DNA of 64,000 nucleotides from Streptomyces atratus (GCF_014648655.1 NZ_BMRN01000040.1:1-64000); one strand, 5' to 3'. Shown: positions 24,569 through 32,761, counted from the stretch's first letter. A program made the numbers and translations. The notes: a model not told the origin generated them from the letters alone.

Positions 24569-24673
24569 ATGAACTTCTTGGAGTCTCCGCTCGTCGCGGA
24601 TTCGACGCCATGGCCGCCACTCCCACGGCAGCAGTCGGCCACTCGCCCGCCCTCATCGAGGAACCTGAAATGA
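24569..24673 (+). CDS. Possible 34-residue leader peptide coupled to CBS gene
   Basis: ATG at 24569 is preceded by GGGAGG at a good distance, and the TGA overlaps the CBS start as ATGA. The peptide starts MNFLESPLVADSTPWPP and then becomes Ser/Pro rich. No family is recognised. The ribosome site and the coupled stop suggest a translated leader, but the length is short enough for chance. Confidence 0.3.
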   Translation: MNFLESPLVADSTPWPPLPRQQSATRPPSSRNLK

Positions 24674-25317
24674 CCTCCGCCCGGTACACCGTCAACGACG
24701 TCATGACGAAGAACGTCATCGCCGTCACTCCTGACACGGAATTCAAGGAAATCGCTGCCTGCATGAATCAGTGGAAGGTCACCGCAGTGCCCGTGATCGA
24801 AGGCGAGGGCCACGTCGTCGGCGTCGTCTCCGAAGCCGATCTGCTCCCCAAGGAGGAATTCCACGGGCAAAGGACTGGCCTGATCGAGCAGATGTACCGC
24901 CCGGGTGACACCGTCAAGGCCGGTGCGGTGCGGGCCGAGGAACTGATGACGAGCCCCGCCATCACAGTGAAGCCCGACGTGCCCCTCCCACAAGCCGCCC
25001 GGCTGATGGCCTACCAGCGCGTCAAGCGTCTACCGGTCGTCGACGCCGACGGCAACCTCAAAGGCATCGTCAGCCGCGCAGATCTCCTCAAGGTCTTCCT
25101 GCGCTCCGACGACGAACTCGCTGCCGAAATACGCCGCGAAGTCGTCAACCGGATATTCCCCGCCTCGTCCGTGAAAGTTAGCGTCACCTGGGGCGTGGCC
25201 ACGTTCACCGGTCGTGTCCGCGACGCCGCCCTCATTCCTGTCGCTGCCCGGCTCGCTCAGTCCGTGGAAGGCGTGGTCGGCGTGGAGTGCCGGCTCGAAA
25301 GCGAGGCATCCGCCTAG
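24670..25317 (+). CDS. CBS-pair and BON domain protein
   Basis: The 215-residue protein starts MTSARYTVNDVMTKNVIAV. CBS1 ends VVGVVSEADLLPKEEF, CBS2 (AEELMTSPAITV) ends LKGIVSRADLLKV, and BON runs VKVSVTWGVATFTG to VEGVVGVECRL. GAGGAA lies about 7 nt upstream of the ATG. It is the closest paralogue of the gene at 3949. Because the preceding MBL gene has lost its stop by frameshift, a ribosome could read through in frame from 23047 to this stop, giving a 756-residue fusion. Independent initiation at 24670 is more likely to supply the working protein. Confidence 0.9.
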   Translation: MTSARYTVNDVMTKNVIAVTPDTEFKEIAACMNQWKVTAVPVIEGEGHVVGVVSEADLLPKEEFHGQRTGLIEQMYRPGDTVKAGAVRAEELMTSPAITVKPDVPLPQAARLMAYQRVKRLPVVDADGNLKGIVSRADLLKVFLRSDDELAAEIRREVVNRIFPASSVKVSVTWGVATFTGRVRDAALIPVAARLAQSVEGVVGVECRLESEASA

Positions 25318-25391
25318 ACTTCGATGGTCCGGCATCCGCCTGGGCAGGGAACGGATGTGGCCCTGTCGAGGGACCATCCGGATCCGAGCGA

Positions 25392-25405
25392 GGGACGAAC
25401 GGCCC
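25392..25405 (+). promoter_or_regulatory. Island palindrome GGGAC-GAAC-GGCCC
   Basis: The left arm is exactly the DosR-box half-site GGGAC; AT follows the right arm. The site ends 70 nt upstream of the nitroreductase ATG. A weaker GGACC-ATCC-GGATC lies 21 nt before it at 25371-25384. Together they would give paired sites, as common at DosR promoters. Confidence 0.6.
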
Positions 25406-25475
25406 ATACGTGCAGGGCGGCGATCCGCTTCATGCTGAAGCCATCGACCATTCCCGACTCCCCGGGAGGCCTACG

Positions 25476-26477
25476 ATGCTCACCAGAGCGCTCGACGACA
25501 TCACGCTGGCCGACCTCGTCGCCGATGCCACCGCCGCCCCGTCCATGCACAACGCCCAGCCCTGGCAGTTCCACTACACACGCCACAGCCGCACCCTCGC
25601 TCTCCGGGCGGACCTCGACCGCGCGATGCCGGAGGCCGACCCCGACACCCGTGCACTGCACGTGGGCTGCGGCGCGGCTCTGCTGAACCTGCGGGTGTCC
25701 GCCGCCCACCACGGCCTGGACGCGGTCACCGCACTGCTGCCCGAACCATCGGCCCCGGCCGTACTGGCCACCGTCCGTCTCGGCATCCGCCCCGACGCTC
25801 CACGGGAACCCGCCGATGAAGCGCTCGCCGCTCTCCACCCCGCGATCCGGGACCGGCACACCAGCCGCTATCCGTTCGACGAACAGACGATCCCCGAAGA
25901 CATCCGCGCGGGCCTCGCCGACGCGGCTCGTATCGAGGGCGCGGACTTCGCGTTCCTGACCCCGATCCACCTGGAGACCGTGCTCGAACTCATCCGGGAC
26001 GCCGAGGGATACGACCGCGGGGACCCGGCACGGGAGGCAGAGCAGGAGCACTGGACCCGGAACACGAAGACCGAGGCACCCGTCGACGGAATCCCCGACT
26101 ACGCCTTCGGCCCCCGCGACGCCTCCGAACGAGCCACCACCCGCGACTTCGCGGGAACCGGGGTCATCCCGGGCCGAGCCCGTGTCCTGTTCGAGAACCG
26201 ACCTCAACTGGCCCTGCTGAGCACCCCGGGCGATCACCCCACGGACTGGCTGAATGCAGGACAGGCCCTGGAACGCGTACTGCTCACCGCCACGCTCCAC
26301 CAGGTGTCCACCTCCTTCGCGACCCAGCCCCTCGAATGGCCGGACCTGCGGTGGCTCCTGCGCGACCCGGTCTACGGCACGGGACACGCACAGATGATCA
26401 TCCGCCTGGGATACGGGCCGAGCGGGCCGCGTACACCACGCCGCCCCCTCGATCAAGTACTGACCATCGAACCGTAG
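25476..26477 (+). CDS. Acg-like nitroreductase-family protein
   Basis: The 333-residue product belongs to the Acg/Rv3131 branch of the nitroreductase superfamily, in which two half-domains are fused in one chain. Visible blocks are ATAAPSMHNAQPWQFHY (flavin phosphate contact), DTRALHVGCGAALLNLRV, RHTSRYPFDEQTIP, WLNAGQALERVLLTATLHQV and AQMIIRLGYGP. In M. tuberculosis these proteins bind FMN and are strongly induced by DosR, but their substrates are unclear. GGGAGG at about 25464 fixes ATG 25476 over longer in-frame starts. A stress-protein gene follows after 51 nt. Confidence 0.92.
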   Translation: MLTRALDDITLADLVADATAAPSMHNAQPWQFHYTRHSRTLALRADLDRAMPEADPDTRALHVGCGAALLNLRVSAAHHGLDAVTALLPEPSAPAVLATVRLGIRPDAPREPADEALAALHPAIRDRHTSRYPFDEQTIPEDIRAGLADAARIEGADFAFLTPIHLETVLELIRDAEGYDRGDPAREAEQEHWTRNTKTEAPVDGIPDYAFGPRDASERATTRDFAGTGVIPGRARVLFENRPQLALLSTPGDHPTDWLNAGQALERVLLTATLHQVSTSFATQPLEWPDLRWLLRDPVYGTGHAQMIIRLGYGPSGPRTPRRPLDQVLTIEP

Positions 26478-26528
26478 AAACTCGCACCGTATGCATCGAG
26501 GCAGGCAGCCACCCGCACAGGAGAGGCG

Positions 26529-27413
26529 GTGGGAGCGATGCGGCTCCCGATAGTCGTCGGAGTGGACGGATCAGAGGGCAGCCTGCGCGCCCTGGACTGG
26601 GCAGCGGCAGAAGCGGCACGCTCACGTCTCCCCCTACGCGTCGTCCATGCGTCGTTGTGGGAGCGCTACGAAGGCATGCGTCCCACCTTCGACACCGAGC
26701 GTCCGGCCGAGCAGATCCTCGCCGAGCATCTCGTCGCGTCCGCACAGGAACGTGCGCAACGCCTCCATGCCGAGGTGAACGTGGTCGCCGACATACAGCC
26801 CGAAGACCCGGTGAATGCACTGGAGCGCGAGAGCTATGAAGCAGCCCTGGTCGTCCTCGGCTCCCTCGGCCGCGGCCGGATCGCCGGGATGCTCCTGGGG
26901 TCCGTCAGCCTTGCACTCGCGAGCCGGTCCCACTGCCCGGTTGTCGTGATCCCGGCGACCGCACCGAACGCTCAGCCGAAGCCGGGCCGAATCGTCGTCG
27001 GAATCGGCGACGCCCCAGGACCGTCGGCAGCCGCCCGTTTCGCACTCGCGCAGGCGACATCGCGCCACGGCGAGCTGATCGCCGTACGCGCCTGGCGCTG
27101 CCCCGCCCACGAAGCTGCGGATCATCCGCTCCTCGCGGGCTCGCAGGCCTCCGCACACCGCCAACAAGCCGAGGAACATCTCGAAGACGTACTGGCAGTA
27201 CTGGAGCGGACCGAGTCCGATGCCGTTGTCCACCGATCCGTGCTGCAGGGGCCCGTGCATCAGGTACTGATCGAAGAGGCCGAGGGCGCAGAACTTCTGG
27301 TCGTCGGTGCGCGCCGTGCCGGCGGACGCCACGGGCTGCGCCCCGGTCCGGTGAACCACGCGGTGTTGCACTATGCACCCTGCCCCGTCGCGGTCGTCCC
27401 GGACACCCGCTGA
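26529..27413 (+). CDS. Tandem universal stress protein (UspA family)
   Basis: The 294-residue product begins MRLPIVVGVDGSEGSLRAL, strikingly like the copy at 687-1592 (shared SLWERYEG/SRWERYEG and RPAEQ segments). The first domain has the full signature GSLGRGRIAGMLLGS. The second (GARRAGGRHGLRPGP) is degenerate and ends HYAPCPVAVVPDTR. The start is GTG 26529 or ATG 26538; AGGAGAGG lies just upstream of the first and GGGAG just upstream of the second. It likely forms an operon with the nitroreductase. Confidence 0.92.
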   Translation: MGAMRLPIVVGVDGSEGSLRALDWAAAEAARSRLPLRVVHASLWERYEGMRPTFDTERPAEQILAEHLVASAQERAQRLHAEVNVVADIQPEDPVNALERESYEAALVVLGSLGRGRIAGMLLGSVSLALASRSHCPVVVIPATAPNAQPKPGRIVVGIGDAPGPSAAARFALAQATSRHGELIAVRAWRCPAHEAADHPLLAGSQASAHRQQAEEHLEDVLAVLERTESDAVVHRSVLQGPVHQVLIEEAEGAELLVVGARRAGGRHGLRPGPVNHAVLHYAPCPVAVVPDTR

Positions 27414-27429
27414 CAAGGGGCGCTTTTGA

Positions 27430-27902
27430 TCAGGGGCGGGGAACGCGGACGACCAGGCAGAGCGCGTGGTGCAGGACGGCATGCATCACGCGGCCGAGCG
27501 GAGAGCCAAGGGAGTGGGAACGCCGACGGGATCCTCGCGCTCGTCCCGTACCGCGGCCAGGACGGCACCTGCCGGTTCACGGTCATCACTGCTGGGCACG
27601 ACGACAACCGGAACGTGGGAACTCGCGCAACCCGGAGCGAGTCCGAACCGACCAAACTCGGCGTGCGAGTGCGGCAGCCTCTTCCAGCACGCTTTCCGCG
27701 AAGCCGTCGATTTCCTGGAATGTTCTCCCGGGAGAGGTGCAGACTTCAGTGGCTTGTCGCGGTGGCACACACGATCCGCAGCGACCGACCACAGGCACTC
27801 CTCGCCCGCCGCCCACCGCACGGCCCGCATCGCGTGGTCGGAACCGTCGGTCCCGACGACGGCAGGTCCCGTCATGGTCACACTTGATCGAGTGTTGCCC
27901 AC
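27430..27902 (-). pseudogene. Universal stress protein remnant
   Basis: Pieces of a stress protein are readable in several minus-strand frames. These are MTGPAVVGTDGSDHAMRAV (the normal N-terminus), EIDGFAESVLEEAAALARR, VPVVVVPSSDDREPAG and finally GSPLGRVMHAVLHHALC to a TGA at 27430-27432. The whole spans about 157 codons, while relatives need about 290, so internal deletion accompanies the frameshifts. It converges on the intact stress-protein gene at 26529-27413. Confidence 0.75.
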
Positions 27903-27950
27903 GGTCTCTCCTCGAGCGGCTGCGCCCGAGGCACAGCGAGCGCCGATCTG

Positions 27951-28562
27951 CTACCGGTTCCGGAACCGCTCGGACAGCTCGGCCTCCACCTCGTCCCACT
28001 CCTTCTCCCACCCCATGTACCTGATGCGGTCCACCAGCTTCGTGAAGAATTTCCACACTGCGACGAAAAGTCCCGTCGCCGCTGCGAAGGTCCCTGCTGC
28101 AGTCATCCATGCAGACGCAACGGCCTCACCTGGCGTTGCGGGTCCCCTGCTGGTGGCCACGCCTTGAGCAGTGGTCCAGATCGGGACGGTGGTGCCGGCC
28201 GGGCTGCCCGCCCAGACGCTGACCACTGCCGTGCGCGCGGTTCCGTCGGGCTGTTTCCACCGGACGGGAGCACGCACCGTTGTCCGCCCGATGGCAGCTG
28301 CGACAGGGCCGTCGGCGTCGGAAATGAGCCGTGCCTCGACCTTCCTTGCATCGGAGAGCGTGGCGGCACGGCGAGTCTCGGCATCGTGCGCCGCACGGCC
28401 TGTGGCGGCCGACGCCAGGGGTGCCGCCAGTAGAAAGACCACAACCAAGAGCACCCTGCCCCAGCGCTGGATGCGATCCGAGGCGCGAATCGGCAGCCTC
28501 CGGGTGCTGGTGCTGGGTGCGTCGTTTCCTTGGCCTTCTCCAGGGGGCATTTCTTCAATCAT
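27951..28562 (-). CDS. Rv1733c-like two-pass membrane protein
   Basis: The 203-residue product has TM1 at about residues 37-56 (VLLVVVFLLAAPLASAATG), an extracytoplasmic domain with RTTVRAPVRWKQPDG and TVPIWTTAQG, and TM2 at about 143-167 (SAWMTAAGTFAAATGLFVAV), then a charged cytoplasmic tail. This matches the layout of Rv1733c, a DosR-regulon membrane antigen of unknown function. GAGG lies 7 nt before ATG 28562; ATG 28550 is possible. The gene is divergent from the XRE-type regulator, with a palindrome between them. Confidence 0.85.
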   Translation of the reverse strand: MIEEMPPGEGQGNDAPSTSTRRLPIRASDRIQRWGRVLLVVVFLLAAPLASAATGRAAHDAETRRAATLSDARKVEARLISDADGPVAAAIGRTTVRAPVRWKQPDGTARTAVVSVWAGSPAGTTVPIWTTAQGVATSRGPATPGEAVASAWMTAAGTFAAATGLFVAVWKFFTKLVDRIRYMGWEKEWDEVEAELSERFRNR

Positions 28563-28694
28563 GATCAGGCCTCATTCCCCTGTGACACCGTTCCTTGCCC
28601 GTAGTGCATCGCGAAGTGTGTGGGCAGGAGCGCCTGCCACCATCCTCTGCGCCCCGTGCGGCCCGTGGCATGGGCTGAGCGGGTCCGCGAGACC

Positions 28695-28708
28695 AGGCCG
28701 GTTGGCCC
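28695..28708. promoter_or_regulatory. Island palindrome AGGCC-GGTT-GGCCC
   Basis: It lies in the divergent region between the Rv1733c-like gene (132 nt) and the XRE/flavin-binding-domain gene (115 nt). Read on the minus strand it is TTGGGCC-AACC-GGCCT, whose TTGGG start also matches the outer bases of the DosR box. It could serve either gene. Confidence 0.5.
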
Positions 28709-28823
28709 AAGCGCCACGCATTCCGGCGGCACACGATGGAGTGGAAGAGGAGCACACAGAGAAGAGCGCGCAGAACAGTGGCGGCCTGATGACCGGAGCG
28801 GATCCACAGAGGATGTGTGCAGC

Positions 28824-29555
28824 ATGGGACACGAACAAAGCCACTCATTGGACAGCAAGCCGGACAGAACCCCGGCAGGAGACCTGGGCCGACGGGTGGT
28901 GATGCGCCGCGAGCAACTCGGGCTCAGCCGTGAGCAAGTAGCCGAGCGGGCCGGATCGGCGCCCGGATACATCCAGTACGTGGAGGAGCGGCAGGCCACA
29001 CCCGGCATCGGGTTTCTGCTGCGACTGGCCCAGGCGCTGGAGACCACCGTGGCCGAACTGACCGGCAGCACAACGGAGCTGCCGCCTGGCATCGGCCGCG
29101 CTGGCTATCACACCCAGTTGCTCGAACTGGGCCCCCAGGAGTGCCACCGACTGTTGTCCACCCACGGAGTGGGCCGGATCGGTGTGACAACGGACGACGG
29201 GCCGGCCATCGTGCCGGTCAACTACGTCGTGGATGGTGACCGGATCTCTTATCGCTGTGCTCACAACACGCTGCCCGCCACCGCTGCGGACCACCCGGTG
29301 GCATTCGAAGTGGATCACATCGACGAAGCGCTGAGCCAAGGGTGGAGTGTACTTCTCGTCGGTAGGGCAGCAACTGTCACCGATCCCGAAGCCTCACGCA
29401 GGCTGGACGAACTCGCCTATACCACTCCGTGGGCCGGCGGCCCACGGAATGTATGGCTGACCATCACCCCCACCCGCGTGACCGGGCGCCGAATTCGCGT
29501 GCTCAAGAGCCACGCTGTTCCGACTGATGGTGAACCCCGAGATCCCTCGACGTGA
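28824..29555 (+). CDS. XRE helix-turn-helix fused to pyridoxamine-oxidase-like domain
   Basis: There are 243 residues. The N-terminal Cro/CI-type helix-turn-helix (VMRREQLGLSREQVAERAG, then YIQYVEERQATPG) covers about residues 25-85. A split-barrel flavin-binding domain of the PNPOx-like type (VGRIGVTTDDGPAIVPVNYV, GWSVLLVGRAATVTD) covers about 105-225. Such fusions could couple DNA binding to flavin or F420 redox state, though a cofactor is not proven. The start is ATG 28824; AGAGGA lies about 10 nt upstream. The protein is a candidate redox-responsive regulator within the island. Confidence 0.9.
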   Translation: MGHEQSHSLDSKPDRTPAGDLGRRVVMRREQLGLSREQVAERAGSAPGYIQYVEERQATPGIGFLLRLAQALETTVAELTGSTTELPPGIGRAGYHTQLLELGPQECHRLLSTHGVGRIGVTTDDGPAIVPVNYVVDGDRISYRCAHNTLPATAADHPVAFEVDHIDEALSQGWSVLLVGRAATVTDPEASRRLDELAYTTPWAGGPRNVWLTITPTRVTGRRIRVLKSHAVPTDGEPRDPST

Positions 29556-29744
29556 CGCCGCCATGGATCTACGGCAAGGCCCCAGCACACGAGGTTGCAG
29601 GTTGCGGCTAACGGCATGCGGCGTATGGGCACGGCGTGGATTCCGTTTTGCACCACGCAGCACAGCCGAGCGCTCCTCCGAAAGCGCGCATATCGTTCAG
29701 AGTGGGCGGGCGGGTATACATCGCCGGCCAGGAACGGAGGTTCC

Positions 29745-30203
29745 ATGTCAACGGCCAGAAGTCTGCTCGATGTGATCCCACCCGAGAGCCGGGCCCGCTT
29801 GCTCAACGAGGCGGCCTGCGAAGTGCCTCTGGTCCTCGATGAACGCCTCTTCGAGGAAGGCAGACGGGCCGCACTTCTGGCTGATCCGCTCCGGACAGGT
29901 CGAGGTCGACATTCGTGTGCCCGGTCGTCGTGCGGCGGTCATCGAGACGCTGGGGCAGGACGATCTGCTGGGCTGGTCCTGGCTGTTCTCCCCACACGTG
30001 TGGCACATGGCGCGCACGTGATCCGGGCGGGACAGGCCGTGGAATTCGATGCAGCTGCCGTCCGCTCGTTGTGCGAGGCCGACGCGAACCTGGGCCGGGC
30101 GGTGTACAAGTACGTCGCCGAGACCGTGGTGGAGCGGTTGCACGGAACACGGGAAAGGCTGCTGCAGCTGTACGGTCCCTGGGCCGAGGCTCCTGAGGCC
30201 TGA
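29745..30203 (+). pseudogene. cNMP-binding protein with two compensating frameshifts
   Basis: It is a paralogue of the gene at 3443. The start (SLLDVIPPESRARLLNEA) and the end (QAVEFDAAAVRSL to ERLLQLYGPWAE) are in one frame, but the middle (HFWLIRSGQVEVDIRVPG, AVIETLGQDDLLGWSWLF) is in another. Two bases appear lost near 29872 and one near 30017. The chain is therefore full length, with roughly 48 nonsense residues replacing the beta-roll core. ACGGAGG precedes ATG 29745. It is unlikely to fold unless the indels are errors. The gap 29556-29744 holds nothing else that I can support. Confidence 0.75.
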
Positions 30204-30218
30204 GCGGTCCGGGGCGGG

Positions 30219-30232
30219 GGACCATCCGGCCC
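30219..30232 (+). promoter_or_regulatory. Island palindrome GGACC-ATCC-GGCCC before the response regulator
   Basis: It lies 78 nt upstream of the response-regulator ATG, followed by TAGTACGT. It is the site expected if the regulator controls its own gene, as DosR does. Binding is inferred. Confidence 0.6.
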
Positions 30233-30310
30233 TAGTACGTCTCTCCTGTGCGGACCCACGATGGGTAAGCGGTGGGACTGCGCAGCCCGTCGCCAGCGAG
30301 GAGGGCCACC

Positions 30311-31021
30311 ATGAGCGAAGAGACGGGGTTCTCAGCGCAGAATCCGATCCGTGTATTCCTGCTGGACGACCACGAGGTCGTCAGGCGCGGCGTCCAGGAT
30401 CTGCTCGACGCGGAACCCGACATCGAAGTCGTCGGCGACGCCGGCACTGCCGACCACGCTCTGGCCCGCGGCCCGGCGCTCCGCCCCGACGTCGCGATTC
30501 TCGATGTGCGACTGCCGGACGGCGACGGGATCACGGTCTGCCGTGAGCTGCGCTCGCGGATACCGGAACTGGCCTGCCTGATGCTCACCTCGTTCGACGA
30601 CGACGAAGCACTGCTCGACGCCATCATGGCCGGCGCGGCCGGCTACGTACTCAAGGAGATCAAGGGCTCGGACCTCGTCACCGCCGTCCGCACACTGGCT
30701 TCCGGACGCTCGACCCTCGACCCGTCGACCACGGCACGGCTGATGAACAGCCTGCGCGAGGAGGAGTCCGGCACCGGCTCCGAGGAGGACGACGCGCTGT
30801 CGGAGCTGTCCCCGAGGGAGAAGGACGTCCTCGCACTGATCGGTGAAGGACTGACCAACAGCCAGATCGGCAAGCGTCTCTATCTGTCGGAGAAGACGGT
30901 CAAGAACCACATCTCCCGTCTGCTGGCCAAACTCGGTGTCGAGCGCCGCATCCAGGCGGCCGTCATCGCCGCGCACGCCACGGAATCCGCCCCGCCCGGT
31001 GCCGGGCGCCATCAGAGGTGA
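30311..31021 (+). CDS. NarL/LuxR-family response regulator (DevR/OsdR-like)
   Basis: The 236-residue protein has a receiver domain (VFLLDDHEVVRRGVQDLL, phospho-acceptor Asp65 in VAILDVRLPDGDG, switch Thr93 in MLTSFDD, Lys115 in GYVLKEIKG) and a C-terminal LuxR helix-turn-helix (LSPREKDVLALIGEGLTNSQ, SEKTVKNHISRLLAKLG). These blocks follow DevR/DosR closely. GAGGAGGG precedes ATG 30311; an in-frame ATG at 30272 lacks support. A consensus palindrome 78 nt upstream suggests autoregulation. It is the likely master activator of the surrounding island, responding to hypoxia or NO through the adjacent kinase. The gene ends 19 nt from the convergent kinase stop, not in the usual RR-HK operon order. 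Confidence 0.95.
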   Translation: MSEETGFSAQNPIRVFLLDDHEVVRRGVQDLLDAEPDIEVVGDAGTADHALARGPALRPDVAILDVRLPDGDGITVCRELRSRIPELACLMLTSFDDDEALLDAIMAGAAGYVLKEIKGSDLVTAVRTLASGRSTLDPSTTARLMNSLREEESGTGSEEDDALSELSPREKDVLALIGEGLTNSQIGKRLYLSEKTVKNHISRLLAKLGVERRIQAAVIAAHATESAPPGAGRHQR

Positions 31022-31039
31022 CTGTGCAGCCTCAAATCC

Positions 31040-32761
31040 TCAGGACAGCCGCAGTGGCACACGCCAACAGAGCCGGGCGCCGCCCCGCGCGGATGTCCCC
31101 ACGTTCATCTCGCCGCCGAGTCTCTCGGCGCGTCGTGCGAGGTTGTCGAGCCCGCTTCGGGGACCGCCGTGCTTGGGCATGCCCACACCGTTGTCGGACA
31201 CGACCAAGTTCAGTGCCCCGTCACCCACCACCAGCGAGATGTCCACCGCCGTCGCCCGTGCGTGGCGGGCGACGTTGCTCAGTGCCTCACCGAGGACCGC
31301 GATCACCTGCTCGGCGATCTCGGCCGGCACATCCGTATCGATCAGCCCTCCCATGCGCAGGGACGGCTGGAAGCCCAGGGTCCGCGCGGCCTGCTCGACC
31401 GTGGTCGCCGTCCGGGCGCGCAGCCCCTGGCCGGCCCGTCCCGAGTCACGGGCGCGGAGTCCGAAGATGGTGGACCGGATGATCTTGATGGTTTCGTCCA
31501 GATCGTCCACCGCGCGCAGCAACCGCTCCCTCGCCTGTGGCTGTTCTACGAGCCGGACCACGCTCTGCAGCGTCATCCCGGTGGCGAACAGCCGTTGGAT
31601 GGCCAGGTCGTGCAGATCCCGGGCGATGCGGTCCCGGTCTTCCAGCAGGGCGATCTGCTCGGCGGACTCGCGCCGTTCGGTGAGTTCCATCGCCAGAGCG
31701 GCCTGTCCGGCGAACGCCAGCAGGGGCGTGGTCTCCGAATCGGTGAAGGCGGGACGGTTCCGCACCCGGGCCAGCAGCAGCACTCCACGGGTCCGCTCCC
31801 CCGTCACCATCGGGACCGCGACAGCCGGGCCGAGACCGGGCCACCTCGGGGGGCCTTCGGTGATCCTGGGGTCGTGTGCAACATCCAGGCTGGTAATCGG
31901 TTCGCCCGCGTCGAGAGCCGCACCGACGAACGATCCCTCACGTGGCAGGATCAGACCGCGATGCATCTCGGCGTCCACGCCCGATGCCCGTACCACACGG
32001 AGGGACTTTCCCTCGGCGTCGGCGGGGAGTGCCAGGACGCCGAGATCCGCGCCGAGAATACGCGAGGAGTGATCGACGATCATGTGCAGGATGTGTGCGT
32101 CGTCCTCTCCGCTCAGGAGGCCCGCGACGATCTCGCTGTTGGCCTCCTGCCAGCGTTGACGGTCGCGCGTCTGCGCATACAGACGGGCGTTCTCGATGGC
32201 CACTCCCGCCGCCACCGCGAGCGTCGACAGCACGGTTTCGTCCTCGGCGTCGAACACCCGGCCGCCCCGCTTCTCCGTCAGGTACAGATTGCCGAACACC
32301 TTGTCGCGGACCCGGATCGGAACCCCCAGGAACGAGTGCATCGGGGGATGGTTCGGCGGAAACCCGTAGGACGACGGATGCTCGGAGAGTTCGACGAGCC
32401 GCAACGGCTCGGGGTGACGGATCAGCTCGCCGAGGATGCCGTGCCCTTCGGGCAGGGGGCCGATGGCCTCGCGCTGCTCCCCCGTGACACCCACCGGCAG
32501 GAACTGCGTGAGCCGGGTTCCCTCACCAATGACTCCCAGGGCTCCGTACTCGGCATCGACCACAATGACCGCAGCCTCGACGATGCGGTGCAGCACTTGG
32601 GGCAGGTCGAGCCCTCTGCCCACTGACATGACGGCGTCCAACAGGACGGCCGCCTCGGAGGGACCGCGCTTCACGGTGTCGAGGCGCCCCTGGAGGTCCT
32701 CCGGCAACGTGCTCAGTCGACGGCGCTCCTCGCAGCAGCGTTCAGTTCCGTTGTCGCCCAC
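31040..32761 (-). CDS. GAF-GAF histidine kinase (DevS/DosT/OsdK-like)
   Basis: There are 573 residues with no membrane segments. GAF-A spans about 55-195, GAF-B about 215-360, the HisKA_3 dimerisation helix carries His384 in RIARDLHDLAIQRLF, and the ATPase domain follows (GEALSNVARHARA, DNGVGMP). GAF-A holds YGFPPNHPPMHSFLGVP. By counting along DevS, its His138 corresponds to the heme-proximal His149, and Tyr160 (FGNLYLTEK) corresponds to distal Tyr171. The protein is therefore predicted to bind heme and sense O2, NO or CO, then phosphorylate the adjacent regulator. The start is GTG 32761 with GGAGG upstream. Confidence 0.94.
   Translation of the reverse strand: MGDNGTERCCEERRRLSTLPEDLQGRLDTVKRGPSEAAVLLDAVMSVGRGLDLPQVLHRIVEAAVIVVDAEYGALGVIGEGTRLTQFLPVGVTGEQREAIGPLPEGHGILGELIRHPEPLRLVELSEHPSSYGFPPNHPPMHSFLGVPIRVRDKVFGNLYLTEKRGGRVFDAEDETVLSTLAVAAGVAIENARLYAQTRDRQRWQEANSEIVAGLLSGEDDAHILHMIVDHSSRILGADLGVLALPADAEGKSLRVVRASGVDAEMHRGLILPREGSFVGAALDAGEPITSLDVAHDPRITEGPPRWPGLGPAVAVPMVTGERTRGVLLLARVRNRPAFTDSETTPLLAFAGQAALAMELTERRESAEQIALLEDRDRIARDLHDLAIQRLFATGMTLQSVVRLVEQPQARERLLRAVDDLDETIKIIRSTIFGLRARDSGRAGQGLRARTATTVEQAARTLGFQPSLRMGGLIDTDVPAEIAEQVIAVLGEALSNVARHARATAVDISLVVGDGALNLVVSDNGVGMPKHGGPRSGLDNLARRAERLGGEMNVGTSARGGARLCWRVPLRLS

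Noticed and set aside
23245..24993. 582-codon minus-strand frame opposite the MBL nuclease and CBS gene
   Set aside because: It is an antisense shadow crossing two recognised genes, with no conserved motif.
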